Shown here one piece after another: positions 22,315-33,573 of a DNA stretch of 64,000 bases. Source of the DNA: Roridomyces roridus (taxonomy: Eukaryota > Basidiomycota > Agaricomycetes > Agaricales > Mycenaceae). A model generated the notes under the pieces. That model was not told the DNA's origin. It was given only the letters and a program-made list of their open reading frames with translations, and ran no database searches. Within the stretch, counting starts at the first letter, position 1, and the number at the start of each line of letters is the position of its first letter. The position numbers and the translations under genes were made by a program. The stretch covers positions 698,692-762,691 of the forward strand of contig JARKIF010000028.1 of NCBI GenBank assembly GCA_029378245.1, read 5' to 3'.

Positions 22315-24953
22315 ATGTTACCACAGGGAAAGCACCCCCGAAGACCTGACACGTCTCGACGTCAGCAGTCAGCATTTGGCCAGAAAAAGGCACCCACCCA
22401 ACCTCGCAGAGCCAGTGGCGCCGCCCGCACACCCTTGCGTCCCAACGAAATCTTGGATATTGCGGAGCGATGTCGGACGAAATGGGGCTGGGAGTCTTCT
22501 TTAAAGGACGACCAGGTCGAAGCTATCAAGGCTCAGCTCCAGGGCCTAGATGTTGTCGTCCACGCTGCCACTGGATATGGCAAGACTTGCATCGCGGCTG
22601 GCCCATATGCGCATCCCAAAGCCGCCGATCTGGTGACCATTATGGTCTCGCCACTCATCGCACTGCAGGAGGAGATGGTGAGAGAATCCCAAGCTTTATA
22701 TGGGCTGAGATATACTTACATTGAGTCAGGTGGAAACCTTCCAGGCCGAGTACAAGCTCAAAGCCATTGCTGTTAATAGTAGCCACGGCGGATGTACACA
22801 TGAAGCTCTTGAGGTACCGAATTCTGCCAGACATATGTCCTGCTGACGTCGCATCTGCAGAGAATCGTGAGCGGAGAGTACAAGATAATTCTGATCTCAC
22901 CAGAGTTGCTACTGTCGAAGCGGTTTCTTGACCACGTTATGCGGAATACGTCCTTCACCCGCCGCCTTTTGTCAGTCATCATTGACGAGGCCCACGTCGT
23001 TTCCCATTGGGGTGCCGAATTCCGGAAGATGTACGGAACGTTGGGCATGATTCGCGCATTCCTGCCTCGACACGCGTCAGTCGTGGCAATGTCGGCGACA
23101 TTCTCCACCCGCGTTAGGAACGATGTTCTGTCCAAGCTTCAGTTCGGCAAAAACTATGTCAACGTCGATGTCGGCAACGACCGACCTAATGTATCGCTGG
23201 TAGTGCGGGCGATCGAGCATCCTCTCAACTCGTACAAGGATCTAGACTTCGTTATTCCAACAGCGACCGCACGCGCACAGGATATTCCGCTTACATGGAT
23301 TTATGCCGACAACATTGCCAGCGGGATCGAGATCGACAGCCACTTAACCGAACTGCTTCCCCGAGATCTGAGAAACACCGGGCTTATACGACCGTACAAT
23401 GCGGCGTACTCGAAGGATTATCGGGCGGCGGTGATGCAATTGGTCAAGGAAGGGAAGGTTCGCATATTGATCTGCACAGACGCAGCAGGAATGGTCAGTC
23501 CAATCGCCGTCCAATAGAACCTGCACTCACCACACACAGGGCTGCAATATCCCTGACATCGATGTCGTCGTGCAGTGGAAACTGACATCGTCTCTGTCGT
23601 CATTCGTCCAACGAGCAGGCAGAGCTGCACGGCGTGCCGGTCGGCAAGGCTTGGCGGTCCTGCTTGTCGAACGCACTGCGTATGAGATCGACCTGTGGGC
23701 GGATCAGGATGACGAAGGAAAGAAGGGGAAGAAGAAAAAGAAAAAGGATGGGACAACATTGAAGGAGAGTCGAGAATACGCACGTCTACATGGTGCACTG
23801 CGTGGATCAACCAAGAAGACGGACCAGTGTCCCACCGAGATACAACCGCCTATCGACCCGACGAATACCAACGAGGGGCTTCACGCGTTCGTGCAGACAA
23901 CACTTTGTCGGCGACTCGTTCTGAAGGAGGTATATAGCAACAAAGATATGAAAGGTGAGCCAATTACTCACCGAATGGTTCCATGCTAACTCGACCCCAG
24001 ACAGTACAGGCCCCTGCTGCGACATCTGCCACCCAGCACTCTTGGATCGTACCCGTCCGGGCCCGTTCAAGGCAGCGCCGCGTCGTGGAGGCGCTAAAAT
24101 AGGGCTTCCGTCAGTCCTTGTGCAAGAGAAGCTGAATGAATGGCGTACTCGTGTCAAAAAACGCGACTTCAAGAACGCACTGTGGTCCGCGGAGGGTCTG
24201 CTTCAGCAGAGCACGATGACGCTCTTGTCGTCTGTGGGCCCAATCGAGGACCGACCCATGCTTGAGCTGGTGTTGGGCGGGCAGTGGAAGTGGATGGAGA
24301 AGTATGGTGACGAATTGCTGGAGTGCTTGAAGGCCATAGACATGCCGCCGTTCCAGGCAAAGCCCAAGGCGACACGGAAGCGCAAGGCGCTCGCAGCGGA
24401 TACGGCGCCAGAGCCAAAGGAAACAATCCCGAAGCGGCTGCGTGTAGAAGCAAGAGTTGAGGGAACGAGGGCGGGAAGGCAAGAGCCATCAATGACGGCA
24501 CGCGACACTTCTCGTCATCTTACCACCACCACGCCCGCGCTCCCGTCGACTCCTCGGTCGTACGCACTCCCCGTAGCCTCCTCATCTCGTCCCCATCCTG
24601 CAACCCTTCCCAACCACTACACCCATCTTTTAACACCTGGCACGCCTACGCCTACTGCCCCTCCACCCTACGGCTATTATCCCTACCAGTACATTGGGCA
24701 CCACCCTCATACCCCCGCGGCTTTTTCCTCACAACCCCTGCAGCATCAAGCCCCTCAGAGCTCCTACTACCGTCCGCAAACCTTACACTATCCTGCGAGC
24801 CCATTTTCATCTCCAGCACCCGCGACGCCTATGCGACGCCAGTCTCACTTCCCACACCCTCCTCCTCAAGGTGCTTCACCCTCAGGATCATTCCTGGGCC
24901 CAGCTCAGCATCCGGGACTGCCTGGACAAGAACAATCTGGGTGCAATCGCTGA
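22315..24953 (+). CDS. RecQ-type ATP-dependent DNA helicase
   Basis: Five exons. The ATG at 22315 is chosen because upstream in-frame codons lack an ATG. Motifs in order: KDDQVEAIKAQL (motif 0), AATGYGKT (Walker A), MVSPLIALQEEM (Ia), IIDEAHVVSHWG (DEAH box), VAMSATFS (III), then WIYADNIASG, LICTDAAGMGCNIPDIDVV across an intron (V) and SSFVQRAGRAARR (VI). A Cys pair GPCCDICHP follows, probably the remains of the RQC zinc site. The last third is proline-rich and disordered, after a basic KATRKRKALAA stretch; no HRDC domain is visible. The frame is intact to TGA at about 24953. Likely unwinds DNA in the nucleus. RecQ genes are expanded in fungi at telomeres and in repeats, and the tight pairing with DUF6589 hints at a mobile or selfish role rather than core repair, which is inference. 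Confidence 0.88.
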
Positions 24954-25111
24954 ATGTGGGACTTGTTGGCGGCCACGAGGACTTTTCGGGGGGACTCTCT
25001 GTGGAAGAAACACCGCTTGTATCATAGAAACTACTATACTTCATGATTTTGTACCCCGAGGCTCCCAATATTGAATACACTGTTTTCCTCCAGAGAGAAT
25101 GGTCGAAATTT

Positions 25112-25264
25112 CGCTAAGTCCGGCTGCTACAAATTGTTATCCGCTTAGCGAGGCTCGATCTCCCCAGTCCCTCCGGTAACGCTCGTCGCCATCACACCAA
25201 ATATTTATTCTGACCAAATAATATCACTACAAACACTTGGCGGCGAGCGTACCGGAGGGACTGG
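25112..25264. repeat. Two strong hairpins downstream of RecQ
   Basis: CGCTAAG (25112-25118) pairs with CTTAGCG (25144-25150). Then CCAGTCCCTCCGGTAACGCT... (25164-25190) is the near-perfect inverted partner of ...AGCGTACCGGAGGGACTGG (25239-25264), with a 48-base AT-rich loop. It lies between the RecQ stop and the dienoyl-CoA isomerase gene. It could be a foldback MITE, the end of a mobile unit, or a transcription terminator. Confidence 0.7.
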
Positions 25265-25382
25265 TAGCGAGTCTAATCTGCTCCGGGAATATTTGCAGAT
25301 GAGAGTAGAGATCAGGAGATGTTTGGCACACTTTGATCTCACACAGCCACGTCGGCAAATTTCTTTTCCGCTGACCACCATC

Positions 25383-26519
25383 ATGTCACTGGCCGAAGGT
25401 CTCTCATCCAAGTGGCTCTCTGTATCCGCACCCTCGCCACACGTGCTTCACATACGGCTCAACAGGTACGCTCCCTCCCCTGTCGGTCCTCCTGTACTCA
25501 TCCAGCCCAGAAAACCGGTCAATGCATTCTGTGTCGAGTGAAGACACCCGTTTACCCATCTCGTATCCCTGCAATGACATGCGACACACAGATTTTGGCG
25601 CGCATACGGCGCTCTTTTCGACCGGATAGTAGACGAAGGCCGAGATGTCCGTGCGGCCGTTGTATCCTCCGCCATGCCCAAGATATTCACCGCTGGCATC
25701 GACCGTACGCACCAACCACTGTCTAAACCATCCCATCATATGCTAACGCTCACCCTCTCAGTCTCTGATGCAGTCAAACTGAACACAGGCGAGCTCATCG
25801 GTGGCCTCAGCATCGACCCAGCACGCAACGCCCTCGACTCGCTGCCCTTCATCAAGAGCTTCCAACGCGCCATAGGCGCACCCGAACGATGCCCGTTCCC
25901 CGTCATCGTTGCAGTCCATGGCCCCGTCCTCGGGCTCGGCGTCGACATTATCTGCGCATGCGATATTCGGTACGCCGCCGAAACTTCCGAGTTTAGTATC
26001 AAGGTCCGTCCGTGCACTTTGTTCGCCATGTGATTCAGAGCTCAGGTCTGCATATGTGAAGGAAGTCGACGTGGGACTTGCAGCGGATATCGGCACACTC
26101 GCCTACCTGCCCAAAATCGCAGGCAACCAATCCCTTGTTCGGGAATTCGCCTACACCGGTGCGACTTTCAGCGCTGTAGACGCCGAACGCGCGGGAATCA
26201 TCTCGCGCGTCGTACCAGGGGGAGCTGCCGAGGTCGTGGCCGCTGCACTCGGACTCGCAGCGGAGATTGCGCGGAAGAGCCCCGTCGCGGTGGCTGGTAC
26301 GAAGCGCATTTTGACGCATGCGAGGGATCATGGCGTTCAAGAGAACTTGGACTATACGGCACTGTGGAATGCGGCGGCGTTGCAGACCGAGGTGCGTGCT
26401 TTGCCGTCGAGTGATTCCAAGCGGTTAATCTCTGTGAATAGGATATTTCTGAGAGTTTGCGGGCGGCCAAGGCCAAGAGCGTCGCCAAGTATCATCCCCT
26501 GCACAAGTCGAAGCTTTGA
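25383..26519 (+). CDS. Peroxisomal delta3,5-delta2,4-dienoyl-CoA isomerase / enoyl-CoA hydratase
   Basis: Crotonase-fold enzyme built from about six exons. The ATG at 25383 (context ATCATGTC) starts MSLAEGLSSKWLSVSAPSPH. HVLHIRLNR and the FWRAYGALFDR helix follow, then FTAGIDL (oxyanion loop), VIVAVHGPVLGLGVDIICAC, and EFSIK joined over an intron ending ATATGTGAAG to EVDVGLAADIGTLAYLPK. This last block, with its Glu and Asp, is typical of dienoyl-CoA isomerase (ECH1) rather than simple hydratase. The final exon ends HPLHKSKL and TGA at 26517-26519, a type 1 peroxisomal targeting signal. It would reshuffle double bonds of unsaturated fatty acyl-CoA during beta-oxidation in peroxisomes. No frame break seen. 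Confidence 0.88.
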
Positions 26520-27332
26520 TTTCTTGTTTTTCAATCGCGTTCGTTGAAACCTGCATTACTACCGCAAGCTTGAATCACGATGGTCTTCAGTTTTGATTCC
26601 TCGCCCGGCCGCTCCATTGGCTCTGCCATCACCGTCGTTTCGACTACTCGTGATCAAAACCGGAATAAGTAAGGCCGCATCCGCTTCACGACAACATCGT
26701 CCCCTCTGGGCGTCGACTGGCCGCTGGTTTCGTACGACACTGTCTCTTGCTTCTTTCTGCGACTTGAAGCTCAGATCCTATCTTCTATGTAGTTGCCTCA
26801 TCATCGGCCTGTGCAGCGAGCGTTCCATGTGACTGTCCAGGTTCTAGTCGTGGCTCGCTCAGGCGGCAACTTCGGCCGCCATCCAGCTGTATGCCCTGGC
26901 AGCCTCACTGAGTCTAAGCCTTTGCTCCGATTACGACCTCGCCTCAGCCTGGGATGACTAGTGACTCACTGGTGATCTGAGACGATGGTGCACCGACACC
27001 TCTACCCCTCCGGCCTCTTGCACTCTGCTCTCGACCAACACCGTCACGAATCGCATTAACGATCAACGATCTGCTCAGCTCGTCGGGTCCTGGATACGTT
27101 CTGAAAAGGCGCGTGCATATCACCTACTTGCGACCATTGACGTTCAACCTCACTGGCACATTGACCCCGTGAGATACTTGTCGCTTGTGTGTCAAAACGG
27201 CAGACCGCTTGCTGACTGATGCACCGCATATCCTGGTGACAATTTCTCCGTGCTGACTGAGCGACAATCTAAATCGGCTTACAGCGACTGAACAATAAAT
27301 ATAGCGGGTGGAAGCCTTCCGAATACAATTCA
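26520..27332. other. Intergenic; TATA-like site before the dehydrogenase
   Basis: A 30-codon frame starts at 26580 (MVFSFDSSPGRSIGS) without further support. ATAAATATA at about 27294, some 39 bases before the next ATG, is the probable TATA box of the short-chain dehydrogenase gene. Nothing else recognised. Confidence 0.5.
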
Positions 27333-28297
27333 ATGCCTTCCCTTCCTGCAGTCCAGAGCTCCAACGCTTCGTTCACACCCTCCTACCTCCCCGTCGCCGT
27401 TTTCCTCGGCGGCACCTCTGGGATCGGGCGCGGTACCGCTGAAGCATTCGCGCGCTACACGGGCGGCAACGCCCACATCATCCTCATCGGGCGCAACGCA
27501 TCCGCCGCCACCTCCATCCTCTCTTCCTTCCCAAAACCGACCTCCACCGAATCAGGGTGGAAACACGAGTTCATCGAGTGCGACGTTTCCTTGATCAAGA
27601 ACGTCAACGCCACCGTCGCGTCCCTCCTCCCGCGTCTGCCGCGCGTCAACTTCCTCGTTTGCTCGTGCGGGATCTTCAGCTTTGATGACCGCAAGGATAC
27701 GCCCGAGGGTCTGGATATCAAGCTCGCCGTGACGTACTACGCGCGCGCCGTGTTCATGATCAAACTACTCCCGGCCCTGGAGGCGGCGGCCAAGGCGGGC
27801 CAGCCCGCGAGCGTGCTCAATGTGCTCGCCGCGGGACACGGCTCGACTGTTGAGCTGGGCAACTTGGGATTGAAGAACGGGTACACTGGGATGCGGTCGA
27901 TGCATGAGAGCGTGACGTATGTGGACCTCCTTCACGTAGTAAGTACACTCATCGAATGGATATTCCACCCAGATACTAAATAATTGGTCTCCAGGAGCTC
28001 TCCACTAAACATCCGACCGTCGCATTCACACACACCTACCCAGGGTTCATCGACACCCCCATCGCACGCATAGCAGCCAAGTTGGTACCCTCGTGGGATA
28101 TCAACAAAGCTGGGAACATTACCGACGCCGGTGAGGTTTCGCTGTACGCGCTCCTCACGGCTGCGCGCGGCAAGGCGCACATGAAAGGTGAAACATCGGA
28201 TGATGCGGAGAAGCCACCGGTGTATGGGTATGGGTCGAGTGAGGAGAGTAGGGCGATGTTGGAGCATACGGAGGAGGTTATGAATTCGAATGTGTAA
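27333..28297 (+). CDS. Short-chain dehydrogenase/reductase, atypical active site
   Basis: Two exons; the intron is 27939-27994 (CACGTA|GTAAGT ... TCTCCAG). The N-terminus has the Rossmann cofactor motif FLGGTSGIGRGTAEAF (residues about 23-40) and IILIGRNA, then ECDVS and VNFLVCSCGIFSF in place of the usual NNAG strand, and VLNVLAAGHGS. The usual catalytic Y-x3-K is not seen where expected; the sequence there is KNGYTGMRSMHESVTYVDLL, giving Y-x3-R. The C-terminal part AFTHTYPGFIDTPIARIA is normal for the family, which in fungi includes NAD-binding proteins near secondary metabolism genes. Length about 303 residues is usual. The enzyme is intact as a gene, but its catalytic competence is open. 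Confidence 0.8.
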
Positions 28298-28839
28298 ATT
28301 GTACTCGAGCTGTGGACATAGAATACATGAGTTGGCTCGTTCGATCCGAGCCCAGTCAATAGCCTTCGGGAATTACTAACCTTTTGGTGAGACCTAGATA
28401 GGCACACCTGCTCGACAGGTTATATACTCGTTGGACTCAGTAGTTATGAGCCCTTGGAACAGTCATCATGTTGTGGCGGGGAACAAGCATGCACTCCGAT
28501 GAAGCCTCCATGCAAAGTTTCTCCGATAAAGCCTCGGTTCGATTCCAGGGAACCATTCCTTTTCGTCCGCAACGGGGCTGCGGAGTCTTTGACCGCCGGT
28601 TGCTTTGCGACTCTCGAACTCTCTCGAATAACCAACATGAACCGATTTCTCTCACCAGTCCTCTCCGCGGATCAATCAACATTGCTGATGTGTGTTTGTG
28701 GATCCTCGCTCAGAACGGAGGCAGAAGGAACGGAACGGAACGAACAATCGCGGATCGTTCGGAGGAGGGGAGATCTAAGACACGAGCGTGCTGCAACACG
28801 TGGCGCCCATCGGGCGCCTCGCTTCGACTCGCCTGGCGG
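28298..28839. other. Intergenic, nothing recognised
   Basis: Open frames here are overlapping and without domains. The right part merges into the direct repeats that follow. Confidence 0.45.
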
Positions 28840-29153
28840 AGGTGTTTTGCTTGCCCCATAAAATTGACGTCTTCGTCGGTTGCGACTGTTGCGATGTTCG
28901 GAGACGTTCAGTCCTTCGGTGATTCGCCCGTGCGAAGTGAGCTCCGAGGAATCGGAAGACTTTTACGGGACCGTCTGATTGGTTGTGCACGCCGATCAAT
29001 CCTGATGTGTGTTTTGCTTGTCCCATTAAATTGACGTCGTCGGCGGTTGCGATGCTCGGACACCTTTAGTCCGCAGCAGTCCGTCGGTGATTCGCCCGAA
29101 GTGAGCCCCGAGCAGTCGGAAGAGTTCCACGGGACCGTCTGATTGGCTGGTTA
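28840..29153. repeat. Two diverged direct repeats of ~155 bp
   Basis: Units at about 28840-28993 and 29002-29153 share TGTTTTGCTTG, CCAT(A/T)AAATTGACGTC, CGGTGATTCGCCCG, AGTGAGC and GGGACCGTCTGATTGG. Part of the same motif (GATGTGTGTTTG) also lies near 28688. No coding content. Probably an old tandem duplication upstream of the small secreted protein and laccase genes. Confidence 0.6.
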
Positions 29154-29456
29154 GCAGTTGCACGTTCTCTGTTACGCAAGGTTACGCACAACTATCACAA
29201 ACGGTCCACCGTGCCTGGCACTCTGCAACATGCGATCACACGGCTTCACACGGCCGGCAACTTGGTTTCTTCGTCAACACGTCGTTGAATCCCTCAATTC
29301 TCATTCATGTGTTTATAGCAAAAAAAATCTGAGTCAATACTTGAATGCATTCAAAATTTGCGTCCATTTCCCAAGCAAACAAGAATAATATTCGTAGGTA
29401 TGAGTATTCTATATCCCCAACAACCACAACCTCAACGCTCGACGTCTCGTCCGAAT

Positions 29457-29794
29457 TTAAAATTTAAAATTAGACAGAGGCAGTGGTGGCGAAAGGAATG
29501 GTGGTGGTGGGACTTTGGCTGGACGAACCAAAAACAATGAGCCAACACCCACGAAAGATGCCCAAAAAAGCACGTACGTCCAGGTGATAGTCGTCGTAGC
29601 GTCGACAATGAAAGGTGCGACGTCGGTAACGGTTTTGAAGACTCTGGAAGAACAAGTGCTTAGAGACCACGAGCTCCCGTGGCAACATGGACTAACCTGG
29701 TCGCGGTAAACACGGGCGGACGGGGAGCTTGCTTCTGGGCAGTGACGCCAACGAAGAGGAGGGCAGCGACCGAAAGGATGGATTTGAAGAGCAT
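29457..29794 (-). CDS. Small signal-peptide/membrane protein, ~94 aa
   Basis: Two exons on the minus strand, with the intron at 29644-29696 (AG|GTTAGT ... TTCCAG). The ATG at 29794 starts MLFKSILSVAALLFVGVTAQ, a clear signal peptide with a likely cut after TAQ. The second exon gives VFKTVTDVAPFIVDATTTIT, a hydrophobic segment WTYVLFWASFVGVGSLFLV and a proline-rich tail ending PLPLSNFKF, with TAA at 29457-29459. No family recognised. A TATAAG box lies on the minus strand near 29850. It is divergent from the laccase gene across 335 bases and could share regulation with it. It may be a tail-facing membrane protein or a secreted peptide. Confidence 0.6.
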
Positions 29795-30129
29795 GTTTGG
29801 TTTGGGTGGAGTGGGCGGGAGCTGACGGGTAGATACCGGTCGTCGACTTATAAGAAGGGATGAGACGATCAAGTTCTGCAATATTCAGGAGCGTGGCATC
29901 GGTGATGCGTCCAGTCGGAACAAGGGGCTTTCGCGTACGTAGTCATCGGCCAACTTCTCCGAGATAGAATCTGATAGAATGGCATGACATCTTTGATCGT
30001 GCTTGTGTACATGTCCGAGAAATATCTCCATTTTTTGAGTCTCAAACGCGAGTGGGATGCGGCATAAAAGCTCCGCGCGAAGTTCGATCCCCTCATTCTC
30101 TCCCGTCGGTTTTCCTTCGTCAAGTTGGG
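29795..30129. promoter_or_regulatory. Shared promoter region of small protein and laccase
   Basis: 335 bases between two divergent starts. On the plus strand GGCATAAAAGC at about 30060-30070 is a TATA-like box some 60 bases before the laccase ATG. On the minus strand TATAAG near 29850 serves the small protein gene. No further element is claimed. Confidence 0.5.
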
Positions 30130-32549
30130 ATGGTTGTCGCTGCTCTCCTTTCACTTTCCTTGGCCTCTGCTGCCGCCGCCGTTTCCATTGGTCCTACCAC
30201 CGACCTTGTACGTCGCGCTCCCTCTCACTTGCATGCGAGGCGCGACTCTGACGCGAACGAAACAGAACATCGTCAACGCTGTCGTCGCTCCCGATGGTTT
30301 CAACCGCTCGTACGCCGTGTGCGCGGTAACCTTCGTTCAAGCTGACCTACTTTCTTCTCCAGTGCCGTGCTCGCCAACGGACTCGTCCCCGGGCCCACTA
30401 TCATTGCCAACAAGGGCGATACCTTCTCCATCAACGTCGTAGACGGTCTCACCGACAACACCATGCTGCGGTCCACCAGTATCGTGAGTCGGCCTGTATT
30501 CTCCGTCCGCGTGTTTACTGACTATTATTTCAGCATTGGCACGGATTCTTCCAGGCCAACAACAGCTGGGCCGATGGGTGCGTTAATTCTCTCCTCAAAT
30601 GTCATCCCTTCCGTGTGGCTGATCTGTCTAAAAAGTCCTTCGTTCGTGAACCAATGCCCCATCGCCGCCAACAACTCTTTCCTCTACACGTTCCCCACCA
30701 AGGACCAGGCCGGTACTTTCTGTGAGTCTGGATTCATCTCTCCATGCGATGTTTCTTGAGCTGACGGAATGTAGGGTACCACAGCCATCTGTCGACGCAG
30801 TACTGCGATGGTTTGCGTGGCGCGATGGTCGTCTATGATCCGGAGGATCCCCATCTCTCGATGTATGGTGAGTGGCGAGATGCTTCCTCCCTGATCTTCG
30901 GTGCTGATCTGAGTCGCTAGACGTTGACGACGGTACGTCCGCTTCCACCTGGCTACCTTGCGGTTTTTGATCAAGTGCAGACTCGACTGTCATCACGATC
31001 GCTGACTGGTGCGTATTCCAAAAATATACTTCCGCGTTTGCTTCCGCGGAACTCATTTCACTTCAGGTATCACGGCCCCGCCTCGACCCTCGGTGCTGTC
31101 CCCGTACGTATATCTATCGCAAATTCCCCTCTCGTTTATTCACAGTCTCCCAGACCCTCATCTCGACGCTGATCAACGGTCTCGGACGTTATGCCGGCGG
31201 CCCGACCTCCGAACTCGCCGTCATCACCGTCACCAAGGGACTGCGCTATCGGTATGTATATTCCTTATCGTGTTGGAGACCTCACCTCAAGCCGATCAAA
31301 CAGTTTCCGCCTCGTCAACATTGCTTGCGACCCCAACTTCATCTTCACCATCGACCAGCACGACTTTACCATCATCGAAGTCGACTCGGTGAACCACGAG
31401 CCTCTCGGTGTCGACGCGATCCAAATCTGTACGCTCCCTCCCATCTTCCTGTATTCATGCAATTAACCAAAGAAACAGACGCCGGCCAGCGCTACTCTTT
31501 CGTCCTCACCGCCGACCAGGCCATCGGCAACTACTGGATCCGCACCGTCGCTAACGGTGGCACGGCCGGTTTCGACAACGGCATCAACTCGGCTATCCTC
31601 CGTTACGTCGCCGCGGCCATCGCTGACCCCACCACCACTGTGGAAACCTCGACCAACGCCCTCGTCGAGCAGAACCTCCACCCACTCAATGGCCCCGCCG
31701 TTCCTGGCCAGCCTGTCCCCGGTGGCGCTGATATCACGCTCAACTTGGCTATTGCGTTGGATTTTACCACCTTCACATTCACCGTGAATGGCGTTGTGAG
31801 TAATCAATCGCTTTGCTGTGGTTGCTAGGAGGAAATGTGGTGCTGATTCGTTGGATTCTTTCTAGTCCTTCGTGCCCCCGACTGTCCCCGTCCTGCTCCA
31901 GATCCTCAGCGGTGCTCAGGCCGCGACCGACCTCCTTCCTTCCGGAAGTGTGTATGTTCTTCCCCCGAACAAGGTCGTCGAGATTTCCGTCCCCGGTGGC
32001 TCTCCCGGTGCTCCCCACCCCTTCCACTTGCACGGCGTGCGTCTCTCTTCTCTCCATTCATAATTTCTATTGTTGAAGTCGACTCTTTGAATGTAGCACA
32101 ACTTCCACGTCGTCCGCAGTGCCGGTAACTCGAGCTACAACTTTGTCAACCCCGTGCGTCGCTGTTGCATTTTCTTTTTTTTCCTATTCCCACTGATCAA
32201 TCTCCAGCCGATCCGCGACGTCGTCTCCACCGGTCCTGCGACCACCGACAACGTCACCTTCCGTTTCGTCACTGACAACGCCGGTCCCTGGTTCCTCCAC
32301 TGTACGTTCCCCACTTTTGCCTAGATTGAGTTCTCCTGATGATTGGTCGTGCAGGCCACATTGATTTCCATCTCGAAATCGGTCTCGCTATCGTCTTTGC
32401 CGAGGACACCAACACGGTTTCCAAGTCGACTCAGCCCGGTACGTCCCACCCGTGTCTCTTGTCCGACCCTACTGACGCGCCGTGTGATTTCAGCTGCTTG
32501 GGACCAGCTGTGCCCCATCTACGACGCGCTGACTCCCGACCAGCTTTAA
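30130..32549 (+). CDS. lcc: Laccase (multicopper oxidase)
   Basis: Secreted phenol oxidase, intact over at least a dozen short introns. The ATG at 30130 starts a signal peptide [19 protein letters not shown]; the mature part starts near IGPTTDL. All four copper motifs are present: HWHGFFQ (L1), [16 protein letters not shown] (L2), [15 protein letters not shown] (L3, split by an intron) and [19 protein letters not shown] (L4). The residue ten after the L4 Cys is Leu, not the Phe of many high-potential white-rot laccases, so a lower redox potential is expected. Other family blocks: [13 protein letters not shown]-like [14 protein letters not shown], and [19 protein letters not shown]. The gene ends [12 protein letters not shown] and TAA at 32547-32549. 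Roles in lignin or melanin chemistry are usual. It stands alone, not in a laccase array. Confidence 0.95.
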
Positions 32550-33573
32550 AAATGAACCCCATAGATGATTTTCTCTTTTTTTTGAAGGGTTGGGTGGGTT
32601 GAATTGAGCTTGATTGCTGCTGACGGACTGCGGTACTTACTACCGAACAGCTTTGAACCCGCAACTCACGCGGTGTCTGTCGTTTTTTGTGCATATTTAA
32701 TACTTAATCCGAATCCAAATCCAAAGGCTGTACTCATCTGTTTGAGCTCCTTTGTTTATTTGCCCTCATCTGAGCCTCGGCCATCACATGACAAATCGTT
32801 CTCTCTTCTTACGGCCACGACGATTTCTCGAAATCAAACATCCGGTTCTACCCATGGTTTCAAGATAACGCGATACTTACCCTCTACCCGCGCCGTCAGC
32901 CAGCCTGCCATACCGTATCATCCCGAGCTCGCTGGCATCCTCTGACAGACAGGCAGATCTAATGAGTCTCTGCCAATCTGCTAATCGATCCTGGAGCTGC
33001 AATCCGTCCGTGGCACACAACCTCGAGCTCGTGCGGTTGAGATCGCAAGACTTGAGGTCTCCGTCTTTGGTGGCTGTAATCCCTGGGCCCCTGCGCGTGC
33101 CAGGAACGATTGAGCGTATCCAGAATCAAGACTCGATGATCATCTCCTGCTCAACCGGACAAGTTGACCTGCCACAAGCGTTCAAATGTCACTCCTACTG
33201 TCGCTTGGCAGATGCCCGACGCCGTCAAAGGTGAACAAAACAGCGAAAACACTACGGGTCTGTTAGCTTCTTTGCGGTGATTGACGGAGTCTGAATGTAC
33301 GCACCTGGATGAGTACTCTGACTCGGGACTGATCTCTTCCAGTACAACGTCGACAGCCGACTTGCAGCCGACAACTTTCACTTGAAAGGCTATTTTCGAA
33401 ACTCGCGCCAACGGCTCCCACTGTCTACGTCAATGAGATAGATTTGCCTGCCACGGTCAAATACGTCGATGTCCAACGCTCCGCACTGGGATTCTGGAAC
33501 AACAAGTCTTTCTGGTCCCTGCGACTTGTATAAATGCAAGCCACGAGCGCTGTACCTCGACCAGTGGATCAGT
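32550..33573. other. Intergenic; TATA box before the GATA gene
   Basis: No gene seen. TATAAA at 33529-33534 lies 40 bases before the ATG of the GATA factor and is its likely TATA box. Confidence 0.55.
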
